A stretch of 64,000 nucleotides of DNA from Lathyrus oleraceus (taxonomy: Eukaryota > Streptophyta > Magnoliopsida > Fabales > Fabaceae). Positions 34,549-45,804 of the stretch are shown here, one piece after another; the first letter of the stretch is position 1, and each line of letters opens with the position of its first letter. Below the pieces are notes generated by a model, which was not told the origin of the DNA, did no database searches, and saw only the letters and a program-made list of their open reading frames with translations. Location of the stretch: the NCBI RefSeq assembly GCF_024323335.1, contig NC_066584.1:273273618-273337617 (forward strand), given 5' to 3'. The position numbers and the translations under genes are program-made.

Positions 34549-34801
34549 TGATTCATCTTTGAAAATGTATTGCTTTAAATTTTTTGACATGTGTCTTATA
34601 CTTAGAGTTTGTTTCATGATCATGGTGTCATTATAGTATAGTGGTAAGTATTACTTTGATTGTACTCTTGAGAATTTGAACCATGCATTTGTTTCTATTT
34701 TTAAAAACTTGTTGATCATGGTTGCTTGGCGATTGCTTTTATTTTCTTTAGGGTGATTGATTCTTGTTTGAGGACAAACAAGTTCTAAGTTGGGGAGAGT
34801 T
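34549..34801 (+). mobile_element. 3' end of a truncated Athila/Tat-like element
   Basis: Ends in gaggacaaacaagttctaagttggggagagtt, the pre-LTR purine tract layout of Athila-type elements (compare gaggacaagcaattagacaagtttggggttg at 19971-20001). An LTR starting TGATAAGTGC follows. It is cut on its left by the Ogre/Tat-like LTR. It contains the tRNA-Asp-like sequence described separately. Confidence 0.6.
34627..34685 (+). pseudogene. Decayed tRNA-Asp-like sequence
   Basis: 34627-34654 matches the 5' 28 bases of plant tRNA-Asp(GTC) at about 25 positions, including the A-box TAGTATAGTGGTAAGTATT. The anticodon arm is not conserved, and the B-box position reads aatttgaacc instead of ggttcgatcc. 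No 3' CCCCGGCAACGGC end is found, so it is not a working tRNA gene. It sits just upstream of the polypurine tract of an element class that primes with tRNA-Asp. Confidence 0.55.
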
Positions 34802-36060
34802 TGATAAGTGCTAAATTGTAGTAATTTTGTGTATGAATAATTGAAACTTATTGACTTGTTTCAATTGATTTTTATGCATAAACCTTAACTTATACGTATA
34901 TATTGTATAGTTTGCATTATCATGTAAATATCACTTAGTTTGATAGTGTTCATCTCTTTTTGTAGGTTTCCTTGCATGGTTGAAGCATTGGACACTTAAA
35001 GGCAAAAGAAAAAGCTTCATGATGCATTTTGGGAGGGAAATAAAGTTCCTACTAGGGCTAAGCACGGTCCTAGCGCGCTTAGAAACAAAAGGCAGGGGGA
35101 AATTGCATTTTTTGTGCTAGGAGCATGCTTCGAGCGTGCTTAGCACACTTGTTCCAGAATCGGGCTAAGCGCAGTCCTAGAACGAGTTATGGCGGTTTGC
35201 TATTTTTTACCATGGTCGCACTAAGCGAACTTTGCATGGGCTTAGCACAATTCCACTTTTCCAAGCCCTATTTATTCATTTGTACATATATTTCTAGGGA
35301 TGGTTTTGGGATATTTTAACCCCATCTCCATCAGAATCATTCTTTTAGTTAGGAGAGTTAGAGTAGTATAGAAATAATAAGTTATAATTCTTCTTGAATT
35401 CTTGAAGATCCGGAGTTGGGTTTTCCTCTATCATTGGGAAATCGTGGTGGATGTTTGTTCATCTTCATTATTCTCCTTGTAATCCCTTTCTTGTTGGGTT
35501 TGTATGTAGGTTCACTTTTATATTATGTATTTTTATTAATCATGGTGTTATGTACGATCTATTCATTAATCTATATCGATGTTATCCTTATTTATTTGTT
35601 TATCTATTGATTTGAACCTTTATTGAGAAATACTCTTTGAATCTAGATCTAAGATAATCATCTGTTAGACGCTAAACTCTAGACATAGATTTAGATCTAA
35701 CATTTGTGTGGGCATCTATTCTTAATGCTTCGTATTGTTTAATAGGTTGAGAGATTGTAGATTAAACAATATGGTAGAACTCTCGACAATGTTGCAGACA
35801 TGAACCTTGTTGTGAGCGATGCGTGATGATATTGATGAATGTTTAGATTGTGCATAATTGATTGGTAAATTACATGCTCGTATGGTGGATGAAATACAAT
35901 CTTGTAAAGCTCTCAGATCTCTCTGAAGATTTATTTATTTATTCATTCGTTTTACATAGTTTAGCTTTTAAGTTCAAATTTTACAAACACAAACTTAGAA
36001 ATGTAGATACCGTTGAGTGACATTTGATGTCGCACTAATCCCTACGGAGACGATAAAACA
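34802..36060 (+). repeat. LTR of an Athila/Tat-like element, probably truncated at the right
   Basis: Begins TGATAAGTGCTAAATTG after a purine tract. It contains repeated gctaagc/gcttag words (35055-35250) like those in other legume LTRs, and near 36030-36055 the phrase aatccctacggagacgata, which usually lies close to an LTR's downstream end. No primer site follows, so the right edge is approximate. Short open frames here are not genes. Confidence 0.55.
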
Positions 36061-36269
36061 AAATACTTATTTTTGCTTGCTGCTTTACTGCAATTAACAA
36101 GCATGTCATCTCCTTCATCACATAAATGACGATCATATGCGCATTAGACTCACTTAAATAAAAGCTCCTATCTAAAACTCTAAAGGAGGCGACTTTAATT
36201 TGATATATGAATATTCCCAAATTCTTTGAAACCAACTATCAAGATCTATCCCAAAAACTAATCCATCTA

Positions 36270-39200
36270 TTTTTGGCCAACAAACACAACAAGGTGTCTA
36301 ACTCAAGTCTCATCAATGTGCATCAAGGAAACTATGAGCCCTTCTGAAGGTTCATATCATTTTTCAACTAAGCTACCATCAAGGTGGTAAACCTTAGCCA
36401 TGATATGTTCTTAAGACCCTACAAGAATGGGCTCAAATTTAGACATTTCAACGAGTCATTTGTCTAAAAACCTGCAAACTAAATGGATCAAATAATGGTA
36501 ATTGGGAAATGTTACGTGAAGGGTAATGAAAACAAGCCATAAAAAAATCCATGGACGTGAAAGAGAGAAGGAATGGCAGATCAAACTCCTTTAATCAACA
36601 CAAGAATAATTATCCACAACAATTCACAGACGAGGGTACTTCAAACCTCATAAAAGAATCGTGGGAAACTACATGTTAATAAATACAATAAGAGAGCAAA
36701 TATGGTGAGAAGCATTTCACACCAAATCTATTTTTGAACCACTAAATGGGAGGTTATGGGAAATTAACTACAAGGTTAAAAGCCATCATACACGTGACTA
36801 TGAGAAATTGAAGAAGGAAATAAAATATCTTAGGAAGGGAATCTCAATAGATACATCCAGAGTGCTCCATCCAGTTGTAGAGCAAGAGCTCGACTTTTTA
36901 GGCCCGATAATCTAAGAAGCCCCCAACCTATGAGGGATAAAGAATCATCAGAAAGAAGCAAAGGAGAACCTGTTCATCACACCTCAACATTATAGCTGGA
37001 GGATTTTTTGTAGGGGGTAAGTTAAGCTCATCACATAAAAGATATGCATACTAGGTAATTAACGTCTTTGATTAGCTCTCGAAACCTCAGTCATCGTCTT
37101 TTCTGCATAAAGATGAACCCATGATCATCTGATGTAAATGTTTATCTAGAGCGTAAAATGAGTCCTCATTGATATCGAAACTTATGACGACGTCATCTAC
37201 TAGGACTTCTTTGAAAGGTTGTAGATCTCAAACATTTAAAACCCAATAAATGTTTTCTAGTAGTTTTTTAGGATAAATGTATAAGTTTGAGTATATATCT
37301 CCATCAGAATAACCTTAGGAGTATGCGGGAATGCAAAGGCCATAAAAGTATGATATCTCATGGTAAACATCCTCTCATTATAATACATAATTATATGAAA
37401 CCCTTCATTCAATATCCTGGAGGTGGTCATGTATGTGCTCTACATCACCATGAAATATTCCATAGATGACAGGTGCATAGGAGTAATGAAAGGAGATATG
37501 GTCGTGGCCAATTTTTTTATCAAGATAGCTTTAGAATAATGTTCAATTTCATGGATGCACACTCAGGGTTGAACCAAATAAAGATGAACCCCCTCAAGAG
37601 TAGTGAAACCACCTACCAGAGACTAATTGACGCAATCTTTACAGAATAAATAGGTAAGAACATAAAGGTATATATAGATGGCATGGTAGTAAATATGTAA
37701 GACAAGAAGAACAATTGTGAGGATTTGAAAGAAATCTTGAGATATGTTATGAGGTATATCATGCATATAAACATGTCCAAGTGATATTTTAGGGTCTAAG
37801 TAGGGAAGTTTTAAGGCTTCATGTTGACTAAAAGAGGAATCAAAATCAGCCCAAACAAATGCCAGGATATCATTAACATGAGAGACCTAACAACAATAAA
37901 AGAAGTTCGACAATTAACAAAGCAGATAGCTACCCTATATTTCTTCCTATCATATGTATTCGACAAGGTCTTCCACTTTTTCACCATACTGAAGAAGAAG
38001 GACGAGCTTAAGTGACTGAGGAATGTGACGAGTGTTTTAGAAATTTGAAAATCTGTTTGGAAACACATATGATCCTTACCTACTTGAAGGAGGTGTGTTA
38101 TTGTACTTATATCTCTCAGTAACTAACATTTCCATGAGTTGATTGTTGGTTCAAGAGATAGACGATGTTGAAATATATGTCTACTTTGTAATAAAGGTCT
38201 TCAATAGAGGCCGAATTAAGGTATTATAAGATAGAGAGATTGGCACTAGTTGTAGTCACAAGGGTGAGGGAGCTGAGGCCATATATACAAGGCCACCACA
38301 TAATGGTTAAAACAAACCATCCAACTGAGACTGACATCAACTTTGTCCCACATGAGAGTGTGAAATCTCATGTCCTATCTAACTTCTTAGTAGAACTCAA
38401 TTCTCATATTAGCGAAGATACTCCTCATGAATGGATCTTGTTATTAGATGAATCATTAAATCTAAAAGGGAGCAGTGTTAGGGTATTATTAGAAGGCCCT
38501 AGTGAGAAATTGATTGAGAAATCACTACAAATTAAATTCAAGGCGAGTAAAAACCACGAGGAGTACAAAACTCTTATAACGGTAATGACGTTAGCAATGG
38601 AGATGGGGATTATAATCTTTGAGAAAATAGTGACTCTCAATTGGTAACTAGTCAAGTTTCCAATGAGTATCAAATGAAAGAAGCAAAATTTGTAAATATT
38701 TTCAAAAGGATCAAAAGCTGGCTAGACATTTTAACCTCTTTGAGGTAACATATATTCCTAGAGAACATAACTCTTAAGTAGATCTCTTATAAAAAATGGC
38801 TATCTCAAAGAAATCAATGCATAATAAAATGATAATATAAGAAAGAACGCACACCTTCAGTCTTGAAGTTGATGAAGTTAACCTTATCGAAAAAGCAGGT
38901 GGCAAGGGTTGTATGGAACCCATGATCCAGTACATGACAAGTGAGAATTTACCTCAAATGAAGAAGATGTAAGAAGAAGAAAAAGTATAATAAATATAAT
39001 TTGGCTGTTGGAAATTTGTACAATATGAGAAGAGAAACATTAACAATGAGAAAGAGACAAAGTTGGTACATATAGAGGTACACGAAAGTGTGTAACGAAG
39101 CCACATAGGGGAAGAGAAATTGATAGGAAGTTACTGAGGGCTACATATTATTGATCCATTCTGATAAGGGACAATGCCAACTTCATCAACAAGTACGAAA

Positions 39201-40260
39201 AGTGCCAAAGATTATCATACCTACGTCACGCCTTGGTTGAGGTCCCCAATTTAGTAACCTCATCATGGCCATTCTACATGTTGAGAGTCGACGTCTTAGG
39301 ACCATTACCACCCACCCCAAGATATATAAAGTTCTGACTTTTAGGTGTATATTACTTCACCAAGTGGATAGAAGTAGAGGTAGTTTCAACGATTTTAGTG
39401 GAGAAAGTAAGGAGATTTTACTAGAAACAATTTTTTTTGCAGGTTTTGTCCAACAAAATGCATCATCTCAGAAAACAAAACTCATTTCGTCAGTTCAAAA
39501 ATGAGGGAATTTGGCCAAAATTTCGGAATCTATACCAGATTCATCTCAATCAAGCACCCTCGAGCTAACAATAAAGTAAGGAGTTGGGGCCATAAAAACT
39601 ATACGAGGTAACATCTAAAGTATTTTTAATCTTCTTAACGCCAACAAATATTTTTTTCATCCCAGACTTCTACTTTATATATGACAACTAATACGTATAG
39701 GTATTGTGGTTATATCACACAACGCCACACTCCTCAACGAAAGAAAAATTATTTAAAAAGGTGCATGGATCAGATGTGGTGACTCTAGTGGAAATAGATA
39801 CCCCAATTTGGTGACGTAAAACTTTTGATGAAAGAGGTATAAAATCAATAAGATTTATAGCCTCCCTCCTCTTACTCTATGCAATTAATATTTACTATCT
39901 TATTTGATGGTATACTCGTGATCATAATATTTTACTAACTATTTTGATTAATTTTAAGAAAACACAATATGTATCAACTGCATCCTAAATCTAATATAAT
40001 ACGCCGGTGAAATAGCTCACATCAAAGAACTCACAGTAAAACTAAGAATTGATAGTAAGTACATCTCATGAGTTATGCATAGGGAAATGAAGGAAGGTGA
40101 CTTAGTACTCATGCATGTGGTAACATACACAAAGTTTAATAAACCTTTTTCAACCAGGAGGACCCTTACAGGGTGCATGAAAGATTATCTCATGGCTCCT
40201 ACAAATTGGAATAGATGATGCAATCTTATACCTAGGATGTGGAACTTAGTAAATATGAGG
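36270..40260 (+). pseudogene. Decayed Tat/Retand-like gag-pol relic
   Basis: No long frame survives, but translated pieces fall in the right order on +. A gag C-terminal region (about 36270-36700) comes first, then a protease site with a destroyed active triplet near 37160-37200. RT remnants (37540-38040) end in a connection segment with a TKRGIKISPNKCQDII motif. Two RNase H-like parts (38240-38680) follow, the second with WILLLDES and SKNHEEYKTLI as in the extra archaeal-type RNase H of the Tat clade. Integrase (39180-40260) has a KCQ zinc-finger remnant, a WPFYMLRVDVLGPLPP core and a C-terminal segment ending with RMWN. Many stops and frameshifts. The clade assignment is from recognised motifs. 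Confidence 0.7.
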
Positions 40261-40273
40261 CCACAATATAATA

Positions 40274-40426
<153 letters not shown>

Positions 40427-40559
40427 AAGAAAGCAACGTTGTTTAAACAACCATGAGTTGTTCTCTTGTCTTGATGATTCAAAGTATTAATAAAGTGATG
40501 AAGTGACATTATTTCTCCTGCAAGGCAGATGTTTTCAACGAGACTCCTTATTTACTAAT

Positions 40560-41290
40560 TTATCTTGTCTTCACCTTATTTTATGGTGATCAGGAAGCTC
40601 ATGACACAAAATAGATGTGTGCCCTCTGGGTTATTATTGTGCCATACGAGATATAATTGCACCCTTTGGGGTATTATTATTCCTAAGTATATCATCAAAT
40701 CACTCACAAGTTATACAAACTCTAAAGAAAACATAGATGATGTTTTCAAGCAATTTGACAAAATGGCCATTGAAAAATATTAAATGAAGCTCTCAATTGA
40801 ATAATCAAGTGGAAGACATAACAAAAATGATTTCAATGATATTGCCCATGAAGTTGCGCATCTACATTCACAAGGACTAGGAAAATACAAGAGAAACTAT
40901 AAAACTGTTATGGGCCGACCCCAATGGTCATCGATCGACCACTCAAAGAGAGTTAAAAAATTTCTAGAAACTTCACAACACAAGATAACTCCCCTACGGG
41001 AGAATATAGACGATCTGAATCCAAGATGCATCCAATGGCTTCCCGCATCACACGCCTAACAAGTATCGGGTTGTTATAACTTCTCCATTATATAAAGAGA
41101 ACACATGCCAATTTTATATACATAATTTCAAATTCAAATTTCATCCATTCTTTTCCTTCTTATACTGACTTGAGTGTTGTAGTGCTAGCCTTGCAGGTCA
41201 GCCTCTCTCCACCGCATCGGAAGCTCAGATCCACTGTAGTCCTTCACAGTCATGGATTCTCCATCCAATTTTGATTCCGTAATGGAAAAG
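40560..41290 (+). repeat. Tat/Retand-like LTR
   Basis: The downstream part has a ttatataaagag TATA box near 41091, then a gacttgagtgttgtagtgctag phrase and gcaggtcagcctctctccaccgcat, a sequence order common at the 3' end of Tat/Retand LTRs. A decayed primer site follows at 41291. The upstream edge is not resolved. It lies between a pol relic on its left and a gag on its right, so it may be shared by both. Confidence 0.55.
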
Positions 41291-41310
41291 TGGTGTCTTC
41301 TATGAGAATC
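41291..41310 (+). promoter_or_regulatory. Decayed primer-binding site
   Basis: TGGTGTCTTCTATGAGAATC resembles the Tat/Retand primer-site pattern TGGCGCCGTCTGTGGGAATC, with changes that are mostly transitions. It supports an LTR end at about 41290. Confidence 0.5.
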
Positions 41311-41439
41311 AACTTCTGATTCTCACGTTTTCCATAATCGCACATTCTATCTTCGATCTATCGATAGGAAACTTTTCCAATTCATCAAATCAGAGTTCTC
41401 GAAATTGAACGCTAGATTCACGTCGTCAAGCTCATCAAA

Positions 41440-42248
41440 TGGCGTATCAACCTTATTTTTATGAATTTTTAGATTCTTGACTTCCAAGCTTCTCAACATT
41501 GGCTCGACCTAAGGTTGCTCTTTCTACAACATTGCACAAAGCTAATGTGGCTACCACTTCCTCTCAAGCGACAATCAATCAACAACCTCCTCCTCAAGGT
41601 ATTGCAGATTAAGAGGCATAGATTTTGCTGCATCCAAATCTACTCTAACTTCAGCAAGTTACGGGATTTACTTCGGTCCCTCTGATCAAACCGTTAATGC
41701 CAAATCCAACTTCAAACTAAAAGCATTTACCAAATATTGCGAGCCAACCTCAGGATACAAGGCGCCAATGAATTACTGAAAACCATGTACAATATTATTC
41801 GGCAGAAAAATTCACAAGCGATAGAGGAGAGGTTGTTCCGCCTTAAAGAAAGCCTACATAATGCACCTCCGTTGGGAAATATCATGCAATAGGATATGTC
41901 AAAGAGAAGCCAAACTACCCTCCCTGAGTCGACCATGTTGAGAAGAGATGAAGCACCAAAGTCTCAGAATGACTAGAGGAACAAGAAACGCCAGACTCAT
42001 CCTTAGAGCCACGACGAAGACCGAGGCAACCATGCTCCACCTTAGGATCAAGTAGAGAATCTGTCAACAAAGAATCCACAAAAACATCCTCCATGCGCCC
42101 TTATTTTCGACAGTAGGATACCAAAGTCGTTGGATAAACCTCTTAAACTTAGTGAATACAATGAGAATGAAGATCCTGAAGAGCACATGCAACTCATCAA
42201 TAAACAGTTGAATTACTTATACACTAACATGATGCCTCCAAGTGTGAA
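41440..42248 (+). pseudogene. Tat/Retand-like gag relic, first part
   Basis: Stop-riddled sequence. Pieces near 42110-42240 read as a gag start (a DSRIPKSLDKPLKLSEYNENEDPEEH-like frame). It is interrupted at 42254 by the Copia element; the gag domain continues at 45810. No reading frame can be used. Confidence 0.6.
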
Positions 42249-42253
42249 TTGTT
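42249..42253. repeat. Target-site duplication TTGTT (left of Copia)
   Basis: TTGTT before TGTTGAAATATT; repeated at 45805-45809 after the right LTR. Confidence 0.88.
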
Positions 42254-42350
42254 TGTTGAAATATTAAACTTGATTTGGGCCTAATTTTATTATTTGATTT
42301 TGGACTTAGTTATTTGGGTTTAGTTTATATTAGATAATGTTTCTAGAAAA

Positions 42351-42406
42351 GTCTTGTAGTATTTAGAGTATCTAGATATTTCTTAAGATTGTAATATTTT
42401 CTAGAA
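42351..42406 (+). promoter_or_regulatory. Heat-shock-element-like motifs in the Copia LTR
   Basis: TTCTAGAA occurs exactly twice (42351-42358 and 42399-42406), with a near copy CTCTAGAATT near 42436-42445. The first two lie 68-123 bp upstream of the TATA box. TTCnnGAA is the core of plant heat-shock elements, and the same word is used by the heat-activated ONSEN Copia family. Function here is inferred only. Confidence 0.5.
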
Positions 42407-42473
42407 TACTCTTTGAATATCTAGAGTTGAGAACTCTCTAGAATTAGTGTGTCTAGAGTTCTCCTTAGAGTAC

Positions 42474-42481
42474 TATAAATA
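42474..42481 (+). promoter_or_regulatory. Copia LTR TATA box
   Basis: TATAAATA, repeated in the right LTR at 45654-45661. Leaves about 145 bp of R-U5, normal for a short Copia LTR. Confidence 0.7.
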
Positions 42482-42627
42482 GAGATGTAATCCAACACTT
42501 TTGAATCAAGCAAAAATAAAAAGTTGTCTCTTCCATAAATAATTCTCCTACCTATCAAGTTTTTATTCAAGCCTCTAATATTCCCACACACTTTTCCTAA
42601 ACACAGAAGGGTCTATTTCCAACAAAG

Positions 42628-42639
42628 TGGCATCAGAGC
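42628..42639 (+). promoter_or_regulatory. Copia primer-binding site (initiator Met tRNA)
   Basis: TGGCATCAGAGC, one base from the usual TGGTATCAGAGC, three bases after the LTR. Confidence 0.9.
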
Positions 42640-42655
42640 TTCAAGGTCCTAAAAA

Positions 42656-43600
42656 ATGGCAAATGGAGGTTTCCCTTTTCAAATGCCGATGCTCACAAAG
42701 AACAACTATTACAATTGGAGTATCAAGATGAAGGCGCTACTAAGAGCTCAAGATGTGTGGGATATCGTTGAGAAAGGCTTCAATGAGCAAGATGAAGCCT
42801 CGCTAAGCCAAGGTGTAAAGGAGACATTGAGGGAGTCAAGAAAGAGACACAAGAAAGCTCTCTTCCTCATTTATCAATCGGTGGATGAAGATACATTTGA
42901 GAAGATCTCCAATGCAACGACGGCCAAAGAAGCATGGGACAAACTTCAAACTTGCAACAAAGGAGTGGAACAGGTAAAAAATATCCGTCTTCAAACTCTT
43001 AGAGGTGATTTTGAACATTTATTTATGGAAGAGTCTGAGTCAATTTCTGATTATTTTTCTCGAGTATTGGCCGTAGTCAATCAACTTAAAAGAAATGGTG
43101 AAGATGTTGATGAGGTAAAAGTCATGGAGAAAATACGTCGTACTTTAAATCCAAGTTTTGACTTCATTGTTACCAACATTGAAGAAAACAAGGATTTAAA
43201 GACCATGACTATTGAGCAACTCATGGGTTCCTTACAAGAATACGAAGAAAAACAAAAGAGAAAAATTAAACAAAAGGAGGCTATGGAGTAACTACTACAA
43301 CTCAACATAAAGGAAGCAAATTATGCGAATTACAAGAGCCAAAGAGGACGAGGTCGTGGCCAAGATCGTGGGAGTGGACGAGGACATGGAGGAGAAGGAA
43401 GAGGCAGTTACAACAACTACTCTAATAATGGAGAAAGAAGTTGGAATCCACAAGCAACAAGAGGTCGTGGAAGAGGAAATTCATGGTCGAGGTGTGACAA
43501 ATCATAAATCAAGTGCTTCGACTACAACAAGATCGGCCACTATGCATCTGAGTGTAGACTCTCGAAGAAAGTTGTGGAGAAAGCTAACCTTGTAGAAGAA
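42656..43600 (+). pseudogene. Copia gag
   Basis: Starts at ATG 42656 and runs open for 211 codons. It has the Copia gag hallmarks: an early NYYNWSIKMKALL motif, then AKEAWDKLQ, LRGDFEHLFMEESESI and a helical EEKQKRKIKQ tail. A TAA at 43289-43291 replaces what is probably a glutamine codon. Beyond it the same frame continues through an Arg-Gly-rich stretch to a zinc knuckle whose second cysteine is tyrosine (CFDYNKIGHYASEC), with another TAA just before it. Truncated and not functional as a nucleocapsid. Confidence 0.88.
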
Positions 43601-43609
43601 AAGGCAGAG

Positions 43610-43956
43610 AAGAAGAAACTTTGTTGCTCGCGTGCCAAAACCAAGTTGAAGAGAAAAGAAACAAATGGTACCTCAACACCGGCGCAAGCAATCACATGTG
43701 TGGCGATCGAAGCATGTTCGTAGAGATCAATGAAGCGACAACTGGAAATGTCTCATTTGGAGATGACTCAAAGATACCGGTCAAAGGCAAAGGTAAAATT
43801 CTTATACGCTTAAAGAATGGGAGTCATCAACATATCCAATGTCTATTATGTTCCTAACATGAAGAATAATATTTTGAGCTTGGGACAATTATTAGAGAAA
43901 GGCTATGACATCCACTTGAAAGAACATAGTCTTTTCTTAAGAGTTGTAGACATAAC
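43610..43956 (+). pseudogene. Copia protease region
   Basis: In a different frame from gag. It shows WYLNTGASNHMCG, the Copia protease active site with Asp replaced by Asn (a G-to-A change), so it is inactive. A further frameshift near 43830 and a TGA at 43954-43956 follow before integrase. Confidence 0.8.
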
Positions 43957-45426
43957 TTGATTGCTAAGGTGCCTATGTCAAATAATAGAATGTTCCTCTT
44001 GAACATTCAAAATGATGTTGCAAAGTGTCTCAAGACTTGCTATACTGACTCTTCGTGGCTATGGCATCTACGATTCGGACATCTCAACTTCGATAGTCTA
44101 AAATGTTTGTCAAAGAAGGAAATGGTGAGAGGCTTGCCTAGTATAAACCACCCAGACCAACTATGTGAAGGATGTCTAGTTGGGAAGCAATTCCAGAAAA
44201 GCTTTCCAAAGGAATCAACGTCAAGAGCGACAAAACCGCTAGAGCTCATACACACTGATGTTTGTGGACCAATCAATCCAAACTCTTTTGGTAAGAGTAA
44301 ATATTTTCTCCTCTTTATTGATGATTATTCTAGAAAAACATGGGTTTATTTCTTGAAGGAGAATTCAGAAGTGTTGGAAAACTTCAAGAAGTTCAAATCC
44401 CTTGTGGAGAAAGAAAGTGGTCTTTCCATTAAGGCCATGAGATTTGACCGAGGAGGAGAGTTCATTTCAAATGAGTTCCAAAAATATTGTGAAGACCATG
44501 GAATCCGCCGCCCACTAACAGTGCCAAGATCACCACAACAAAATAAAGTAGCAGAGAGAAAGAATCGGACCATACTTAACATGGTGCGAAGCATGCTTAA
44601 GAGCAAGAAGATGCCGAGAGAGTTTTGGGCCGAAGCAGTGGCATGTGCGGTTTATCTGCCAAATCGTACCCCAATAAGAAGCGTGCATGAGAAGACACCA
44701 CAAGAAGCATGGAGTGGAAGGAAGCCTGGGATCTCTCACCTCAAAGTGTTTGGAAGCATTGCCTATACTCACATTCCTGATAAAAGGAGAACAAAGCTCG
44801 ATGATAAAAGTGAGAAGTATGTATTCGTCGGTTATGACTCAAGCTCCAAAGGGTACAAGCTCTATAATCCAAATAGTGGAAAGATCATCATAAGTCGTGA
44901 CGTGGAGTTCGAAGAAGAAGATTGTTGGGATTGGAGTCTTCAAGAAGACAGGTACGATTTTCTTCCTTACTTTGAAGAAGAAGACGAAATGGAACAACCA
45001 ATGATAGCAGAAAATATTACACCACCGGTCTCACCGACACCAAGGTTGGATGAAACAAGCTCAAGTGAGAGGACACCACGACTAAGGAGTATTGAAGAGC
45101 TTTATGAGGTAACCGAAAACATAAATGACATTAACCTCTTTTGCCTTTTGGGTAATTGCGAGCCTCTAAGCTATCAAGAAGCAGTTGAAAACGTAAAGTG
45201 GAGAGACGCCTTGGAAGAAGAAGTCAAGTCAATCACGAAGAATGATACATGGGAACTTACTACACTTCCACGAGGACATAAAGAAATCGGAATAAGATGG
45301 GTGTACAAGGTGAAATTGGAGTATGTGATGTCTAGAGATCAAGCTGCCGACATTTTCACCAAGCCACTCAAATTGGAAACTTTCGTGAAGCTAAGGAATA
45401 TGCTTGGAGTCACAAATCAAGTTTAA
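43957..45426 (+). CDS. Copia integrase fused to RT start and RNase H end
   Basis: An open frame of about 489 codons. Residues 30-90 are the GAG-pre-integrase domain (HLRFGHLNFDSL, CEGCLVGKQ). The integrase core follows with its three acidic residues: IHTDVCGP, RFDRGGEF and NKVAERKNRT. A C-terminal KVFGSIAYTHIP region comes next. The RT starts near residue 410 (WRDALEEEVKSI ... GIRWVYKVKL), then jumps at about 45323 straight into the end of RNase H (MSRDQAADIFTKPL). The RT catalytic core and nearly all of RNase H are missing, with the frame kept. It lies downstream of a TGA that separates it from protease. Integrase activity is plausible from residues; reverse transcription is impossible. Confidence 0.85.
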   Translation: MIAKVPMSNNRMFLLNIQNDVAKCLKTCYTDSSWLWHLRFGHLNFDSLKCLSKKEMVRGLPSINHPDQLCEGCLVGKQFQKSFPKESTSRATKPLELIHTDVCGPINPNSFGKSKYFLLFIDDYSRKTWVYFLKENSEVLENFKKFKSLVEKESGLSIKAMRFDRGGEFISNEFQKYCEDHGIRRPLTVPRSPQQNKVAERKNRTILNMVRSMLKSKKMPREFWAEAVACAVYLPNRTPIRSVHEKTPQEAWSGRKPGISHLKVFGSIAYTHIPDKRRTKLDDKSEKYVFVGYDSSSKGYKLYNPNSGKIIISRDVEFEEEDCWDWSLQEDRYDFLPYFEEEDEMEQPMIAENITPPVSPTPRLDETSSSERTPRLRSIEELYEVTENINDINLFCLLGNCEPLSYQEAVENVKWRDALEEEVKSITKNDTWELTTLPRGHKEIGIRWVYKVKLEYVMSRDQAADIFTKPLKLETFVKLRNMLGVTNQV

Positions 45427-45433
45427 GGGGGGA
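45425..45433 (+). promoter_or_regulatory. Copia polypurine tract
   Basis: AAGGGGGGA directly before TGTTGAAATATT of the 3' LTR. Confidence 0.85.
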
Positions 45434-45804
45434 TGTTGAAATATTAAACTTGATTTGGTCCTAATTTTATTATTTGATTTTGGACTTACTTATTTGGGCT
45501 TAGTTTATATTGGATAATATTTCTAGAAAAGTCTTGTAGTATTTAGAGTATCTAGATATTTCTTAAGATTGTAATATTTTCTAGAATACTCTTTGAATAT
45601 CTAGAGTTGAGAACTCTCTAGAATTAGTGTGTCTAGAGTTCTCCTTAGAGTACTATAAATAGAGATGTAATCTAACACTTTTGAATCAAGCAAAAATACA
45701 AAGTTCTCTCTTCCATAAATAATTCTCCTACCTATCAAGTTTTTATTCAAGCCTCTAATATTCCCACACACTTTTCCTAAACACAAAAGGGTCTATTTCT
45801 AACA
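45434..45804 (+). repeat. Copia 3' LTR
   Basis: 371 bp, matching 42254-42624 with 10 substitutions and no gaps by hand count. Followed by the TTGTT duplication. Confidence 0.95.

Larger units (their letters stand above)
42254..42624 (+). repeat. Copia 5' LTR
   Basis: 371 bp, TGTTGAAATATT ... TTTCCAACA. It contains many TCTAGA words, two of them exact TTCTAGAA (42351-42358, 42399-42406). Confidence 0.95.
42254..45804 (+). mobile_element. Copia retrotransposon with RT/RNase H deleted
   Basis: 3551 bp with 371-bp LTRs, an initiator-Met-type primer site, gag, protease, integrase, and then a short RT start fused in frame to the end of RNase H. It is flanked by TTGTT. The LTRs differ at 10 of 371 positions by hand count, with no gaps, so it is younger than the gag relic it interrupts. 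An in-frame stop in gag and frameshifts between gag and integrase make it defective as well as non-autonomous. Confidence 0.93.

Noticed and set aside
34802..40260. A single intact element from the LTR at 34802 through the pol relic at 36270-40260
   Set aside because: The LTR type (TGATAAGTG start, Athila/Tat-like purine tract) differs from the Tat/Retand-like pol that follows, and no primer site links them. Treated as separate relics.
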